From assembly GCF_964199755.1 (NCBI RefSeq), contig NC_133897.1:168528678-168592677 (forward strand): a stretch of DNA of 64,000 nucleotides, in the 5' to 3' direction. The position numbers and the translations under genes are program-made. The stretch comes from Larus michahellis. Its lineage: Eukaryota; Chordata; Aves; Charadriiformes; Laridae. The notes below the pieces were generated by a model that did no database searches, had not been told where the DNA came from, and worked only from the letters and a program-made list of their open reading frames with translations. Positions 35,789 to 47,400 of the stretch are shown here, in pieces (within the stretch, counting starts at the first letter, position 1; each line of letters opens with the position of its first letter).

Positions 35789-36164
35789 GTGAGAGTTGGG
35801 GGGAGCCGCGTCGGGATTCCCCCCTCACCCCCTCGGCCCCTGCCCCCCAGCTGGGCCTGCTCCCGGTGTCCCCGACCCCTGTCGATCCTCCCCGACCCCT
35901 GTCCCCCCTCCCGTTACTTTAGGAACAGGCCCCCGCAGAGCCCTCCCCTACCCCGGCCTCAATTTACTGCTTTAATTCCGCTTTAATTTTAATTACCTGG
36001 TGCTTTCCGCCTTCCCCTCAGCATAATCCATCAGGATTCGGCCCCGTTTAAAGCACCGCAAGCCCAAACATGGCACCTTGGCCTGGGTGCGCTTTTATTT
36101 CTATTAACCTGGGAGGGAATTGCGTACGTTCTGTTGTTAAAAGAGATGGTTTGCTCTTGGTTTT

Positions 36165-36345
36165 CGTGAGGAGAAGGGATGACTCCTGGTTTTCATGAGG
36201 AAAACGGTTTATTCTTCGGGGCTTTGGGGAGGAAAACGGTTTGTTCTCGGGGCCTTGGGGAGGAAAACGGTTCATTTTTGGGGGCCTTGGGGAGGAAAAC
36301 GGTTCATTTTTGGGGGCCTTGGGGAGGAAAACGGTTTATTCTGTT
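36165..36345. repeat. Short tandem repeat in CYLD-like intron 1
   Basis: Four to five copies of a 33-35 base unit built on GGAGGAAAACGGTTCATTTT and GGGGCCTTGGG. No function suggested. Confidence 0.8.
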
Positions 36346-38189
36346 TTTTCTGTTTTGGCAGCAGTTAAAACACTGTGGGTTTTCTTGTATTCCATGTGGA
36401 GAGAGAACTTTAAAAAAAAAAAAAAAAGGCAAAATAAAACCATGGTCCTGAAAATGGATGATTGAACTAGGGGGGTTTGGGACACAGAATGTTATTGTTT
36501 AGTGCTGTCCGTTAAAAATCACAGAATCTCCATCCTTTGCTCCGCCGGCAGAGCTACAAAACGTCGGCAGCGAGTTGCGTGGATGGAAAATAAGGGAACT
36601 GCTGCGCACCATGGCATTTCTTCCACTTCCACTGCCTGCTGTCGCCTCCCAGCTTGCTTATGGCAGAGCGGGGGGGGGGTCACCCTGGCACAGCAACCCC
36701 CATAGCACCCTGTGTCTTCGAGGGAGGGTCAGCCCAGACTGAACTGTGCTGGATTCCCTGCAGATTTGGTGATTTGCTGGGGGTAGCCCTTCGGTAGAAA
36801 GAAGGAAGAGCGCGAGCGTGGTTTGCAGGGCCCTGCCTCGCTGCCGCATGTTCGGTTCTTGAATCAACACACGTGAAATCAGCCGCGCTGGCAAAGCCAA
36901 GTGGATGCTAATTGAGGATACCCATGTTTTTTCGAGGCGGGGGGAGGGGGGTGTCATTCCATTTTGAGACCAGACCTTCAGCCGCAGCAAACGAGCATTG
37001 CCCAAAAGCGGTACAGCAGCATTTAAATCAGGTCTCCGAGCCACCTTCCTGCCTGTTAAGGTTAAAAAAATAAGAGTGGAAGGGAGGTGGCTCCTGTGGG
37101 AAGCTGCCACGATGAGCCCAAACACAAGGGAAGCTCCAGGATCTGATCAGGCGTTATGTGATTATTATTTTTTTTTTCAGCTGTCTTTTCCTAATGCTTT
37201 TAAAAATGAGTTCTCTTGGTATTAATCTCCAGTTAAGTCCCCAGTAACGCTGCCCTCCTTGCTGAGCTCTCTGCAGCCTTTCTCTTCGAGCTCTGCCTAC
37301 GTTTTCCTCCCAACCCACCCATTTGTTGTTCTTATGAGCAGCTGCATTCATGCTTCCTGCCGCAATGTCCCGAGTGTGCTTCTACTTCCCTTAATTACAT
37401 CTGCTCAATTCCTCCTCTCTCCACTTTGAACTTTGCAGAAACTTCTACCAGGTAGCCCGTAGTGGAAACCTCTTTTTTTCCTTTCTTAATTTCCTCCGTG
37501 GCCTCGAAATGGGCACATCTCTTATTTTTCTCTGTATTGGCCAGGTTCTGTCCACCTGCAGGATGACGATTCTGCATTCACCCCGTTTTTATGTTGTAAC
37601 AAAACATCCGGGTCCTGGCTGTGCGTGGTACCGTCAAAAGTGAGATGGGGAGGGGTAAAACGCATGAGAATTTAGAATTTAAGCGAAAAAATGTACTTCT
37701 GATTCCAGATATTTGGACTTCTCTTAATATATTTGTTCTGAAAGATGGTGATCTTTAATGCCTCAGCATAGTAATGCGGTAGGTGCCGTGCTTTGCGTGT
37801 GTTTTGAATATTAATGTGCTTTGTATTTTGGATATTAATGTGCTTTAACATGACATCAAAGAGCTCTAGTCGCAGTCTAGAACTCCCTTTTTAGAGAATT
37901 TTTAAAAGGCAGAATTTAGCCTTTGCCCCACTCCTGCAAGTCAGGATGAAAAGAAAGCAGGAGGTGGAATTTAATGAGGCCGTTCTGGCTGTACCGTGTT
38001 GTCGAGAACAGGACAGACGAGATGCTGCTCTGTGCAGCTTCTTACTGGGAGGGTTTAGTAGAGACGATGGAGCCAGACTCGTCCCACGGATGCGCATTGT
38101 GGGGACAAGAGGTGACGGGGACAAGCAGGAACGTGGGAAGCCTTGGTTAGATTATTTTTTTTTTCTTTTCCACCGTGAAGGCAATCAGA
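36346..38189 (+). other. CYLD-like intron 1, unique part
   Basis: About 1.8 kb of intronic sequence without a recognised exon or repeat, apart from A runs near 36,411-36,427 and T runs near 37,168. Confidence 0.4.
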
Positions 38190-38412
38190 CACTGTCCCTG
38201 CCCAAGGCAGGGGGTCTGGAACTAGACGATCTTTAAGGTCCTTTTCAACCTAAACCATTCTATAAAACACTGGAACAAGGGACCAGGGCGGCTGCGGGAT
38301 CTCTGTCCTTGGAGATGCTCAAAACTCAACTGGGTGAGGCTTTGAGCAACCTGCTTTGAGCGTGGGGTTGGGCTCGAGACCTCTACCAACCTGAATTGTG
38401 AGATCCCACGAT
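38190..38412 (+). mobile_element. Two adjoining old CR1 3' fragments
   Basis: The first (about 38,190-38,262) ends in AAGGTCCTTTTCAACCTAAA and CCATTCTATAA. The second (about 38,265-38,412) shows CTGTCCTTGGAGATGCTCAA and a worn CR1 end before GATCCCACG. They stop about 50 bases before the first CYLD-like coding exon. Confidence 0.65.
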
Positions 38413-38466
38413 AACGTGCACGTCTCTTCACTGATATGACTCTCTCGTTCCTCACAACCCAGGGGA

Positions 38467-41400
38467 ATGACGATGACCAGCCTCCTGCCTTCAGCAGGGG
38501 ACGGGAACTGCTATTACATCCTGACAGAAGACTGTGCTTATGGCAGCAAGTACTTCCAAGCTGGGAACATGTGCTTCTGCAGCGAGAGAAGTTACCTGCG
38601 CAACTTCTCCGATGACGGGCCCCCGACTTGCTTCTTGAAAGTCATCATGCTGGATGACAGCTCCACCGTCACGATAAAAGTAGAAATCCTGCAGCCTGTG
38701 CGCGAGGAGATGGCAGTCTTCCTCCTGGCCATCAGCAGCCACAACGAACGCTTGAACTATTTCTTGGAGAGGCTGAGCCTTGAAGCGGCTCTGCGGGCAG
38801 TGCCGGGACAAAAAGTGTTGGTGGAGGTTGACCGGCAATATTTCCCTGGAATCATCCGCTACATCGGGAGCATTTCCAAAAACACTTTAGCTGTGCTGTC
38901 TCCGTTCTTCTTTGGGGTGGAATTGCAGGTAAGGTGGCCGAGAAAGTAAGCGGCTTATTTTCCTGTAACATTTGTGTATGTAACGTGCTTTTCTGGCGTG
39001 TTTTCAGGGTGAGGGAGAAAACAGAGGGTGCAGCGATGGATCTTACAACGGCACTGAGTATTTCAAGTGTAAGCGGAACTGCGGGATCTTCCTGCCGTTT
39101 AGCAGAGTCCAGTTTACACCCGCGCCAGATGACGACTATATGAAACAGAAGCCAAAAGCGGACACGAAGGAGGGGGTTCCTGTGAAAGTGGGAGATGCTG
39201 TTAGCTTCTACGTGGACGAGGTCCTCACAAAAGGAATAGCGATGGCAGTTTACAGGGAAGGAACCCAATGGTTCGTTAAAGTTTGTCCGGTAAGAGCAGT
39301 CTCGCTGCCTTTTCTTGGTTTGGGAGGATTTTTTTTTAAAAAAAAACTATGTTCTGGTGGAACATTGAAGAGAAGTGGAAGGAATGTCTAAAAGGGTCAT
39401 GAGGTTACATGCAAATTTTCCAGGCCTGTTCGGAAAAATTGGTTCATATTCCAGGAATACCCTATGTCTGTTGAAGCATTTAGCTGATAGGTTTTTATTA
39501 TTTTCTTTTTGCTCTCCTTTCAGGAAGAAGAAGGAACAACTGACATTTTCAGAGAAATCCCTATGGACTCTGTTGTGAAGGAAAGCTTGCAAAGTAGGTT
39601 ATCATCAGATGTGCCTGCCCTGTGTACCTTCCCCGGGGATTTAGCATTTATTTCTTCTCTGCAAGGTACTGCTGAACTGAAAGTCCAACAAAAGCTTCAG
39701 CTAGTCCCAACTAGGAGGCAGAGAAGGTCCGTGGAAAAAGTCTCAATTTCTGGCTAAAATTCTTTGCATGAGGCAACTAAAGCTGAGCCTCCTCATTTAT
39801 CGGGAGGAAGAAAAGAGAGTCTGATTGCAATGCATAAGCATTTCCTAGGGGAGAAGGCACCACTGGTTAACGAGTCTTTAATTTAGCTGTAGAAGGTGGA
39901 GCAGGAGTCTCATCCTGATGCCAGACAAACTGGGAAAGGCGCAGATGCCAGCAGCGATGGTGTGAGTCATTGGACATGACAAGAAATTAGTGGAATCTCT
40001 CTGTTGCCATCAAAAGACACTGTGCAGCTGTCAGGGCCAGCCCGAGGGGAGCCGTCATTAGACTCTTCACTTGAGTTGATTCATCTCACTAAGAGCAGAA
40101 AAATAATTTGAAAATAACCCTCTTGCTGCCGTTTCAGTAGTCCGAAATGGCTCTGTAAAAGGCTGGATTAGCCCCAGGGCCAGCGAGAGGCTGGAGTGTG
40201 CAGCCTTGAGCAGGGAGACAAGGAGCAGGATCATCCCCTCTCAGCCTGTTAGACCAGCTTGGCAGTATCACTGGGAATTACGCCTTGTGGCTCTGGTGCT
40301 CGGCTTCGTGCTTGTCCGTGTGGTCTATAATTTCAAAATAGACCTGCTATTAGAAGAGATCCATAAGTGTCTGTCATTAGGTGTTGACTTCTTACCTCGC
40401 TTGACATTTTGTGTTGCCCACCAGGTTTATTTTCACCCTTCGAGTCCGACATGGGCTTGGGACACCCAAACCAAATGAAACGAGAGATAAGCGAGAGCGC
40501 TGAGGAGTGTGAAAGCGGGAATTCATCCCTGGAGGTGAACTCCATGGTCCAGATCACCTTGGACAAGGGAAATCAGGTTTCGGGAATCATCCGCTGGTTG
40601 GGCTACCTGCCCCAAATTAAGCACAAAATGGCAGGAGTTGAACTGGTAAGGAGCAAAATATTTCCTGCTGTGAGATCGTGTATCAGAATGGGCAGGTCTT
40701 GGTTGCTCTTCTCTTTTAAGACCTTCAGCTTGTGGCTGGGGTCTGTGACATGTCAAGAGTGTGAACTGTGAGGGCAAGCACACGATTGTGCCCTCCCTTA
40801 GGCTGGAAGAGTGAGCCTGCGGAATGATTACGAAAGTTAGTTTGCTCTCCAAGAGCAATGTTATTGGAATGTGGGATGTAATAATCACGAATCCTACAAG
40901 CAGCATCAGTAGATTCAAAATATAACTGGAATAAATGAAAACGGTCAACAAAACGGAACCAAACTTGTACACAGCTCTTAAGATATTAAAACGGCCATGT
41001 GGGGGATCGCACCTAATTCGTGGAAAGCCTGCTCTCATGTTATTCCTCAATGCTCTTTTCCCAGGATGAAGACAAGGGGGTCACTGCTGGCGAATGGCTG
41101 GGCAAATACTACTTCCACTGCGCTCCAAAGCGCGGCCTCTTCGTGAAGCTGCAGTCCTGCCAGCCCGACGTTCGCTTCCAGTGTTCGCGCAACAGTGAGC
41201 TGAGCCTCATGGATTACAGTGAGTTCTCTGGGAAGACAGGAGACAGTGCCGTGCTGGAACAAGGCACGCTCCGGAGAAGCCTCATGTATAATTCCTTAAT
41301 CAGTGGTTTAATATGCTTCATTTTCTTTGAGTGTTCCAAAAGTTGACAGTTTTAAAGATGTTGACGTTGCCATGGTGGTATTTATAGGGAATGCCCCACA

Positions 41401-44400
41401 AATAGGAGAGATAGTAATTAATTTATTACAGGGATAATGTAGACTAGGGCATTGAATGTAGGGTCATAGAATCATAGAATGGTTTGGCTTGGAAGGGACA
41501 TTAAAGGTCATCTAGTTCCAACCCTGCCTGCCACGGGCAGGGACACCTCCCACCAGCCCAGGTTGCTCCAAGCCCCATCCAACCTGGCCTTGAACACCTC
41601 CAGGGATGGGGCAGCCACAGCGTCCCTGGGCAACCTGGGCCAGGGGCTCACCACCCTCAGAGTAAAAAATTTCTCCCCGATATCTAATCTAAATCTCCCC
41701 TTCTTCAGTTTGAAACCATTATCCCTTGTTCTATCACTACATGCCCTTGTAAAAAGTCCCTCTCCAGCTTTCTTGTAGGCCCCCTTCAGAGACTGGAAAG
41801 CTGCTATCAGGTCTCCCCGGAGCCTTCTCTTCTCCAGGCTGAACCCCCCCAGCTCTCTCAGCCTGTCCTCCCAGCAGAGGGGCTCCAGCTCTCCCGGCAT
41901 CTCCGGGGCCTCCTCTGGCCCCGCTCCAACAGCTCCGTGTCCTTCTGCTGTTGGTGGCCCCAGCGCTGGAGGCAGCACTGCAGGGGGGTCTCCCCGAAGC
42001 GGAGCAGAGGGGCAGAATCCCCCCTTCTCACCCTGCTGCCCACGCTGCTGGGGATGCAGCCCAGGATGCTGCGGCTTTCTGGGCTGCAAGTGCGCATTGC
42101 CTGCTCATGTTGAGCTTCTCCTCAACCAACACCCCCAAGTCCTTCTCGTCAGGGCTGCTCTCAAGGCGTTCTCCACCCAGCCTGGATTTGTGCTTGGGAT
42201 TGCCGCAACCCAGGTGCAGGACCTTGCACGTGGCCTTGTTGAGCTTCATGGGGTTGGCGTGGGCCCTTCTTTCAAGCCTGTCCAGATCCCTATGGATGGC
42301 ATCCCTTCCCTCCAGCGTGTTGACTGCGCCACGCAGCTTGGTGTCATCGGCAGTTGGTGTCATTGGTGCTCTCAATCCCACTGGCCGTGTCACCAACAAA
42401 GATGTTAAACAGCACCAGTCCCAGAACTGACCCCTAACCAATAGGGCAATGTATTGTGATTGTCTCTAGAAATGAGGTCTCTGTGACATGGATATGTTGG
42501 AGAAGGGGAAGCTGGCAGGAAATGTTGAGGGGTAACAAAGGATAAAAGGCCAGAGCAACGGTCTTTGCAAGGCACTGTGAAGGCTGCAAGCAAGGCAGGG
42601 TTCTTCTGCCTGTGGTTTTCAGTGCAGAAGAAAAAGTCTGGTGTAATTGAGACCTGAATATGAGCAAGTGTTTTAGGTCTAGGGCCTGGCCTCACTACTG
42701 CATGTTAAATGCGGCTCTGGAGAATCGGAGTGGGTAACTCAGACCCCATGGCCAAGGTGTCAGGTGATAACGGTGTTACACCTGGGGATTGAGAAATCAG
42801 AGGCAGCTTGGGAAGGGGGAGAGGATTATATCAATTTTAATTTAGAGCTTGATGTGACGATAAGACATTCACAAGAAGACGCGGGGAAGAACAGGTCGGT
42901 ATTTTCATTTGAACAGGAAGAAATTCCACCAGAGCAGAGAGACAGTGTGAACTAGCTGTTTAGAAACTGTAAATGAGATCATTGTAAACGGGAAGACAGG
43001 ATTCGTGTAAGGACTGCCCAAAAACTGGGAGCCAGGGACAAGGAAGAATGTCTTAAAGACATGCTAAAGAGAGGGGCTTGAGTTACAAGGGGAGAATGCT
43101 GAAGAAACCAGGAAAGACCAGTCTGAGAAAGCCACCTGTGAAGCTGAAGGAGACGGCAGGCCAGCGGGATGAGGCTATTAAAACACAGTTGTGCGTTTGT
43201 CCCCTTGCTACTGGCGTCACAGGTCTTCCAACAGAGAGATCCTAATGAGCAGCACCAGCTCGTTTGTAGCTCTTTTGTCTTCGTTTTACTTGGCGTAACG
43301 ATGGCAGAGGCGGTATGGATTGCTAGGGCATGTCTCTAGTGAAGAAAGGATGTTTTTGGTCTCCGTTTCCAGTAGATAAATTATTAAAGAGACAAATCTT
43401 CATCCCAGCGTGGCTGAGTCCCAGCTGGAGCGGCACAGAAGAGCGTGGCGCTGACTTCTGAGCGGAGCAGACCTCTGGGCCATTGGGGAAGGGATGAGCT
43501 GACCCAGACGAGGTGGGAAGCTAAAAGGGAGTTGCTTCTGTTCCTTCTTTTGCAGGAGGGCAAGAAGTTCTTCCGCAGGTTCCAGACAGTTTTCCTCCTC
43601 TCAGGAACGAGACAGCGGTGCATGTCCTGCGAGGGCGGATGAAGGGGATCCAAGGCCACTGTAATTCCTGTTATATGGACGCAGCTCTTTTCAGGTAAGG
43701 ACTTTCTTGGGTGGTGCCGTTTCATTAAATGAGTGGGTTTTTTTTAATTGGGCAGAGCCCTAAACTGCAACCCTTCCCTGGACTTCCAAGGTGGCTGGAA
43801 ATTTACCCGGTATAGAGCAGACTATAACTGTGTGGAGATGCAGCCTTGACGCTTGCTGCTTTTTGATCTCCTTCCTTATCTGGTGGGTTCTCAGGCCCTG
43901 GAGTAGCCCTCATGAGGACCTAAGGTACCCGTGTGTCTGTCATGCAGGGCGGTGAGAGATCGTAGTTCTCGGGACTCGGACCGTGCCGACTCTGTCACTG
44001 GAGGTAATGGCTGGAAAGATTTCAAAGAAACCGCCCAGGAGGTCCCAGCTTCACTGTGCAGCACTGTTTGGAGAGGAAAAGACTCAGTGGTGCCCCCCCC
44101 GAGCAGTTTTGGCTGCAAAGTACGAGATTTCATTGTCTCTGAGCTGTTTCCTTGCTTACTACCAGTGTTCATTAAACCAGACGTGGTTTATCTCACTGCG
44201 GAGACACGCTGTCGCTCACCTTTCTGTAATTGCATGCATGGACTGTTGAAAATAAAAGCCACCGACTGTCACCAGGCACAACGGTTGGGTTCTAACTATT
44301 GTTGCAAACCCATCAGACTTACACCCTTCACACTCTTTTCACAGCCTCTTCTCCTGTACGTCCGTGCTGGACTCCATGCTCTTCAAGCCCTTCCCTCTGT

Positions 44401-47400
44401 GTGACAGGAATGTCCAGAGCATTCTGCGGGATGAGATTGTTAATCCCCTCCGAAAGTGAGTATAGTATGCGGGAATCCTGGAAGTCATCCGTCTGCCTTC
44501 ATACCTTCCCTGCTGCCCTGTCAGATGGCACCTGTGACTGAGGGAGGGGGCTACCTGGAGGGGTTTCTCCTCTCAGCCACATCCAAAGGTCTTAAAATCA
44601 GGTTTCTCCTCCAGTTGGTCTCTTCCCCAGGTTGTGAGGCTCTCACGACTCCTGCTGCATGTGTGTGTGTCTCCCCTGCTTAGATTGAAGCCTTGTGAGC
44701 TGCAGCTCTCAGTCAAAGGACAAAAAGAGGATTCATGGGGTTCAGAACATCTCTGGGGGGGAACCCTGGAGTTGATGGAGCAGTGGCATTGCAGTTAGTC
44801 CCAAAGGAAGTACACGATGCCAGGCTGGATGAGGGTAAACCATGTCGTGAAAGCTAAATTCTCTGGAATTTTTATCAAAGATACCAGGTTCTTTCCTCAT
44901 CCTTCCTAGAGAGGTGTGGAAGAGAGGCATGGAAAGCTGATTGAACGTAAGACATTAGCACCTTCCTTGGGGACCAGAGTCCTGGCACTGGCAGCAGAAA
45001 TACAACCCTGGGGTGTCCTGTGGCGCTGAGATGTGATTGAGAGCAGCCCTGCAGAGAAGGACTTGGGGATGAAAAATCGGACATGAGTTGGCAACGTGCG
45101 CTGGCAGCCCAGAAACCCCCTGCATCCTGGGCTGCATCCCCAGCGGCGTGGGCAGCAGGGTGAGGGAGGGATTCTACCCCTCTGCTCCACTCTGGGGAGA
45201 CCCCCCCTGCAGTGCTGCCTCCAGCTCTGGGGCCACCAACAGCAGAAGGACACGGAGCTGTTGGAGCGGGGCCAGAGGAGGCCCCGGAGATGCCGGGAGG
45301 GCTGGAGCCCCTCTGCTGGGAGGACAGGCTGAGAGAGCTGGGGGGGTTCAGCCTGGAGAAGAGAAGGCTCCGGGGAGATCTTGTGGACTTTCAATACAGG
45401 AATGGGGCTTATAGGAAAGATGAAGAGAGCATTTTTACCAGGGACTTGTAGTGATACGACAAGGGGAAATGGTTTTGAACTGAAAGGTTAGATTTAGATT
45501 GGACATAAGGAAGAAATGTTTTAGGCTGAGGGTGGTGAGCCCCTGTCACAGGTTGCCCAGAGGGGTGGTGGATGCCCCATCCCTGGAAACATTCCAGGCC
45601 AGGTTGGACGGGGCTTTGAGCAACCTGGTTTAGTGGTAGGTGTCCCTGCCCGTGGCAGTGGGGTTGGACTAGATGATCTCTAAAAGTCCCTTCCAACCCA
45701 CGCTATTCTATGATTCCATGATTTACATACACTGGAGAGATCATCGGCTGCTTCTTGTTTCTAGGACCGGCTTCGTCAGGGCTCGGAGCGTGATGCACCT
45801 TAGGGAGCAGCTAACTGAAAAGGGACAGTGTTCAAGCTTTACCAACGCTGAGAAAGGTAATGTGCTCTCTGGGGCCTTCCCTGGGCTGCTTCGCTCTGCG
45901 CCGCCTCATCCAGGCACCAGGCTGACAGCTTAATTGTATGCTTCTCCCAGGCACGTGCATTAATGTGCCTGCTGTGCTGTTTGTTTATGCAAAAATGCAC
46001 ATGCAAAATACTTGCTACAGGCTTGGGGAAGTGTGGCTGGAGAGCTGCCCGGCAGAACAGGACCTGGGGGTTCTAATTGACAAGCGGCTGAACATGAGCC
46101 AGCAGTGTGCCCAGGTGGCCAAGAGGGCCAATGGCATCCTGGCTTGTATTAGAAATAGTGTGACCAGCAGAAGCAGGGAGGCGATTGTCCCCCTGTACTC
46201 AGCACTGGTGAGGCCACCCCTTGAGTATTGTGTCCAGTTCTGGGCACCTCAATATGAGAGAGATCTCGAGGTGCTGGAGCGAGTGCAGAGGAGGGCAACG
46301 AAGGTGGTGAAGGGCCTGGAGAATAAATCTGATGAGGAGCGATGGAAGGAGCTGGGACTGTTTAGTTTGAGGAAGAGGAGGCTGAGGGGAGACCTCATCA
46401 CTCTCTACAACTACTTGAAAGGACATTGTAGAGGGGTTGGTGCTGGTCTCTTCTCACAGGTAATTAGTGATAGAACAAGAGGGAATGGGTTCAAGCTGCA
46501 GCGGGGTAGGTTTAGGCTGGACATTAGGAAAAAATTCTTCACGGAAAGAGTGGTCGGACACTGGAATAGGCTGCCCAGGGAGGTGGTGGAGTCACCATCC
46601 CTGAATGTGTTTAAGACTCATTTAGACGTGGTGTTAAGGGATATGATGTAAGGGAGGACTTTGTAGAGTGGAGTTGATGGTTGGACTCGATGATCCCAAG
46701 GGTCTTTTCCAACCTAAATGATTCTGTGATTCTACTTTCCGCTTTTAAAACCCTACTCTGAAATTTGACCTGACGTCTGATAGAAAGATGGGAATTGTGG
46801 GGTCTCTTACCTCGTGGCAGCTGTTGCCAGGAGGGGAGAGGACCTGTGCGAACAGAATTTAAACAAGGGAAATTTCCTTGACCTTTATACTTTGAGTTAT
46901 ACCCCGATAAGTCCAGCCCTGATGTCCCTGCTAGAATCCAGCCTGATTTATCCTTCTGCCAAGATCGGCTTGTCTTTGAGTTCTGCTAAGTTATTTTAGG
47001 TTCCTCAAAGACTGTAGCCTTGTTTTAAATGAGACAGAAAACACCTATAGCTGAAGCCCACCTCTCTCTGGTTGCAATCACCACGTTCCCATCCACGCGC
47101 AGCAAGGCCCCGTCTAGTTTACAACAAGAAAACGGATTGCGCCAGCGCCAAGCGTCACTGCAACAATCCGTAAGTCCATGGATAGTAAACAAGTGGCAGT
47201 GATTCTTCCAGAAACAGCAGGTGTCTTGTCAGTCAACAGCACTTGTGTTTTGTGCTATTGTATGTTTATTTTAGCCAGGGATAGTTTAATCGCTCAGTTT
47301 CTTGAATTTCCATAGCTGTCCCCGATTTCGCTTTGGGTTTATACTGTTGGTGTTGGCAGCAACTCTTTGTTAAAGTCTCTGAGATAGCGTCGCTGTGGTG

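Noticed and set aside
39594-39757. Extension of CYLD-like exon 3 to a stop at 39,755-39,757
   Set aside because: The frame stays open past the donor, but the phase-1 splice from 39,593 to 40,425 gives a continuous protein into the third CAP-Gly domain; the extension would truncate it.
45938-46651. Separate 237-codon gene inside the CYLD-like locus
   Set aside because: This is the CR1 ORF2 C-terminal part; the upstream Met codons are in unrelated intron sequence.
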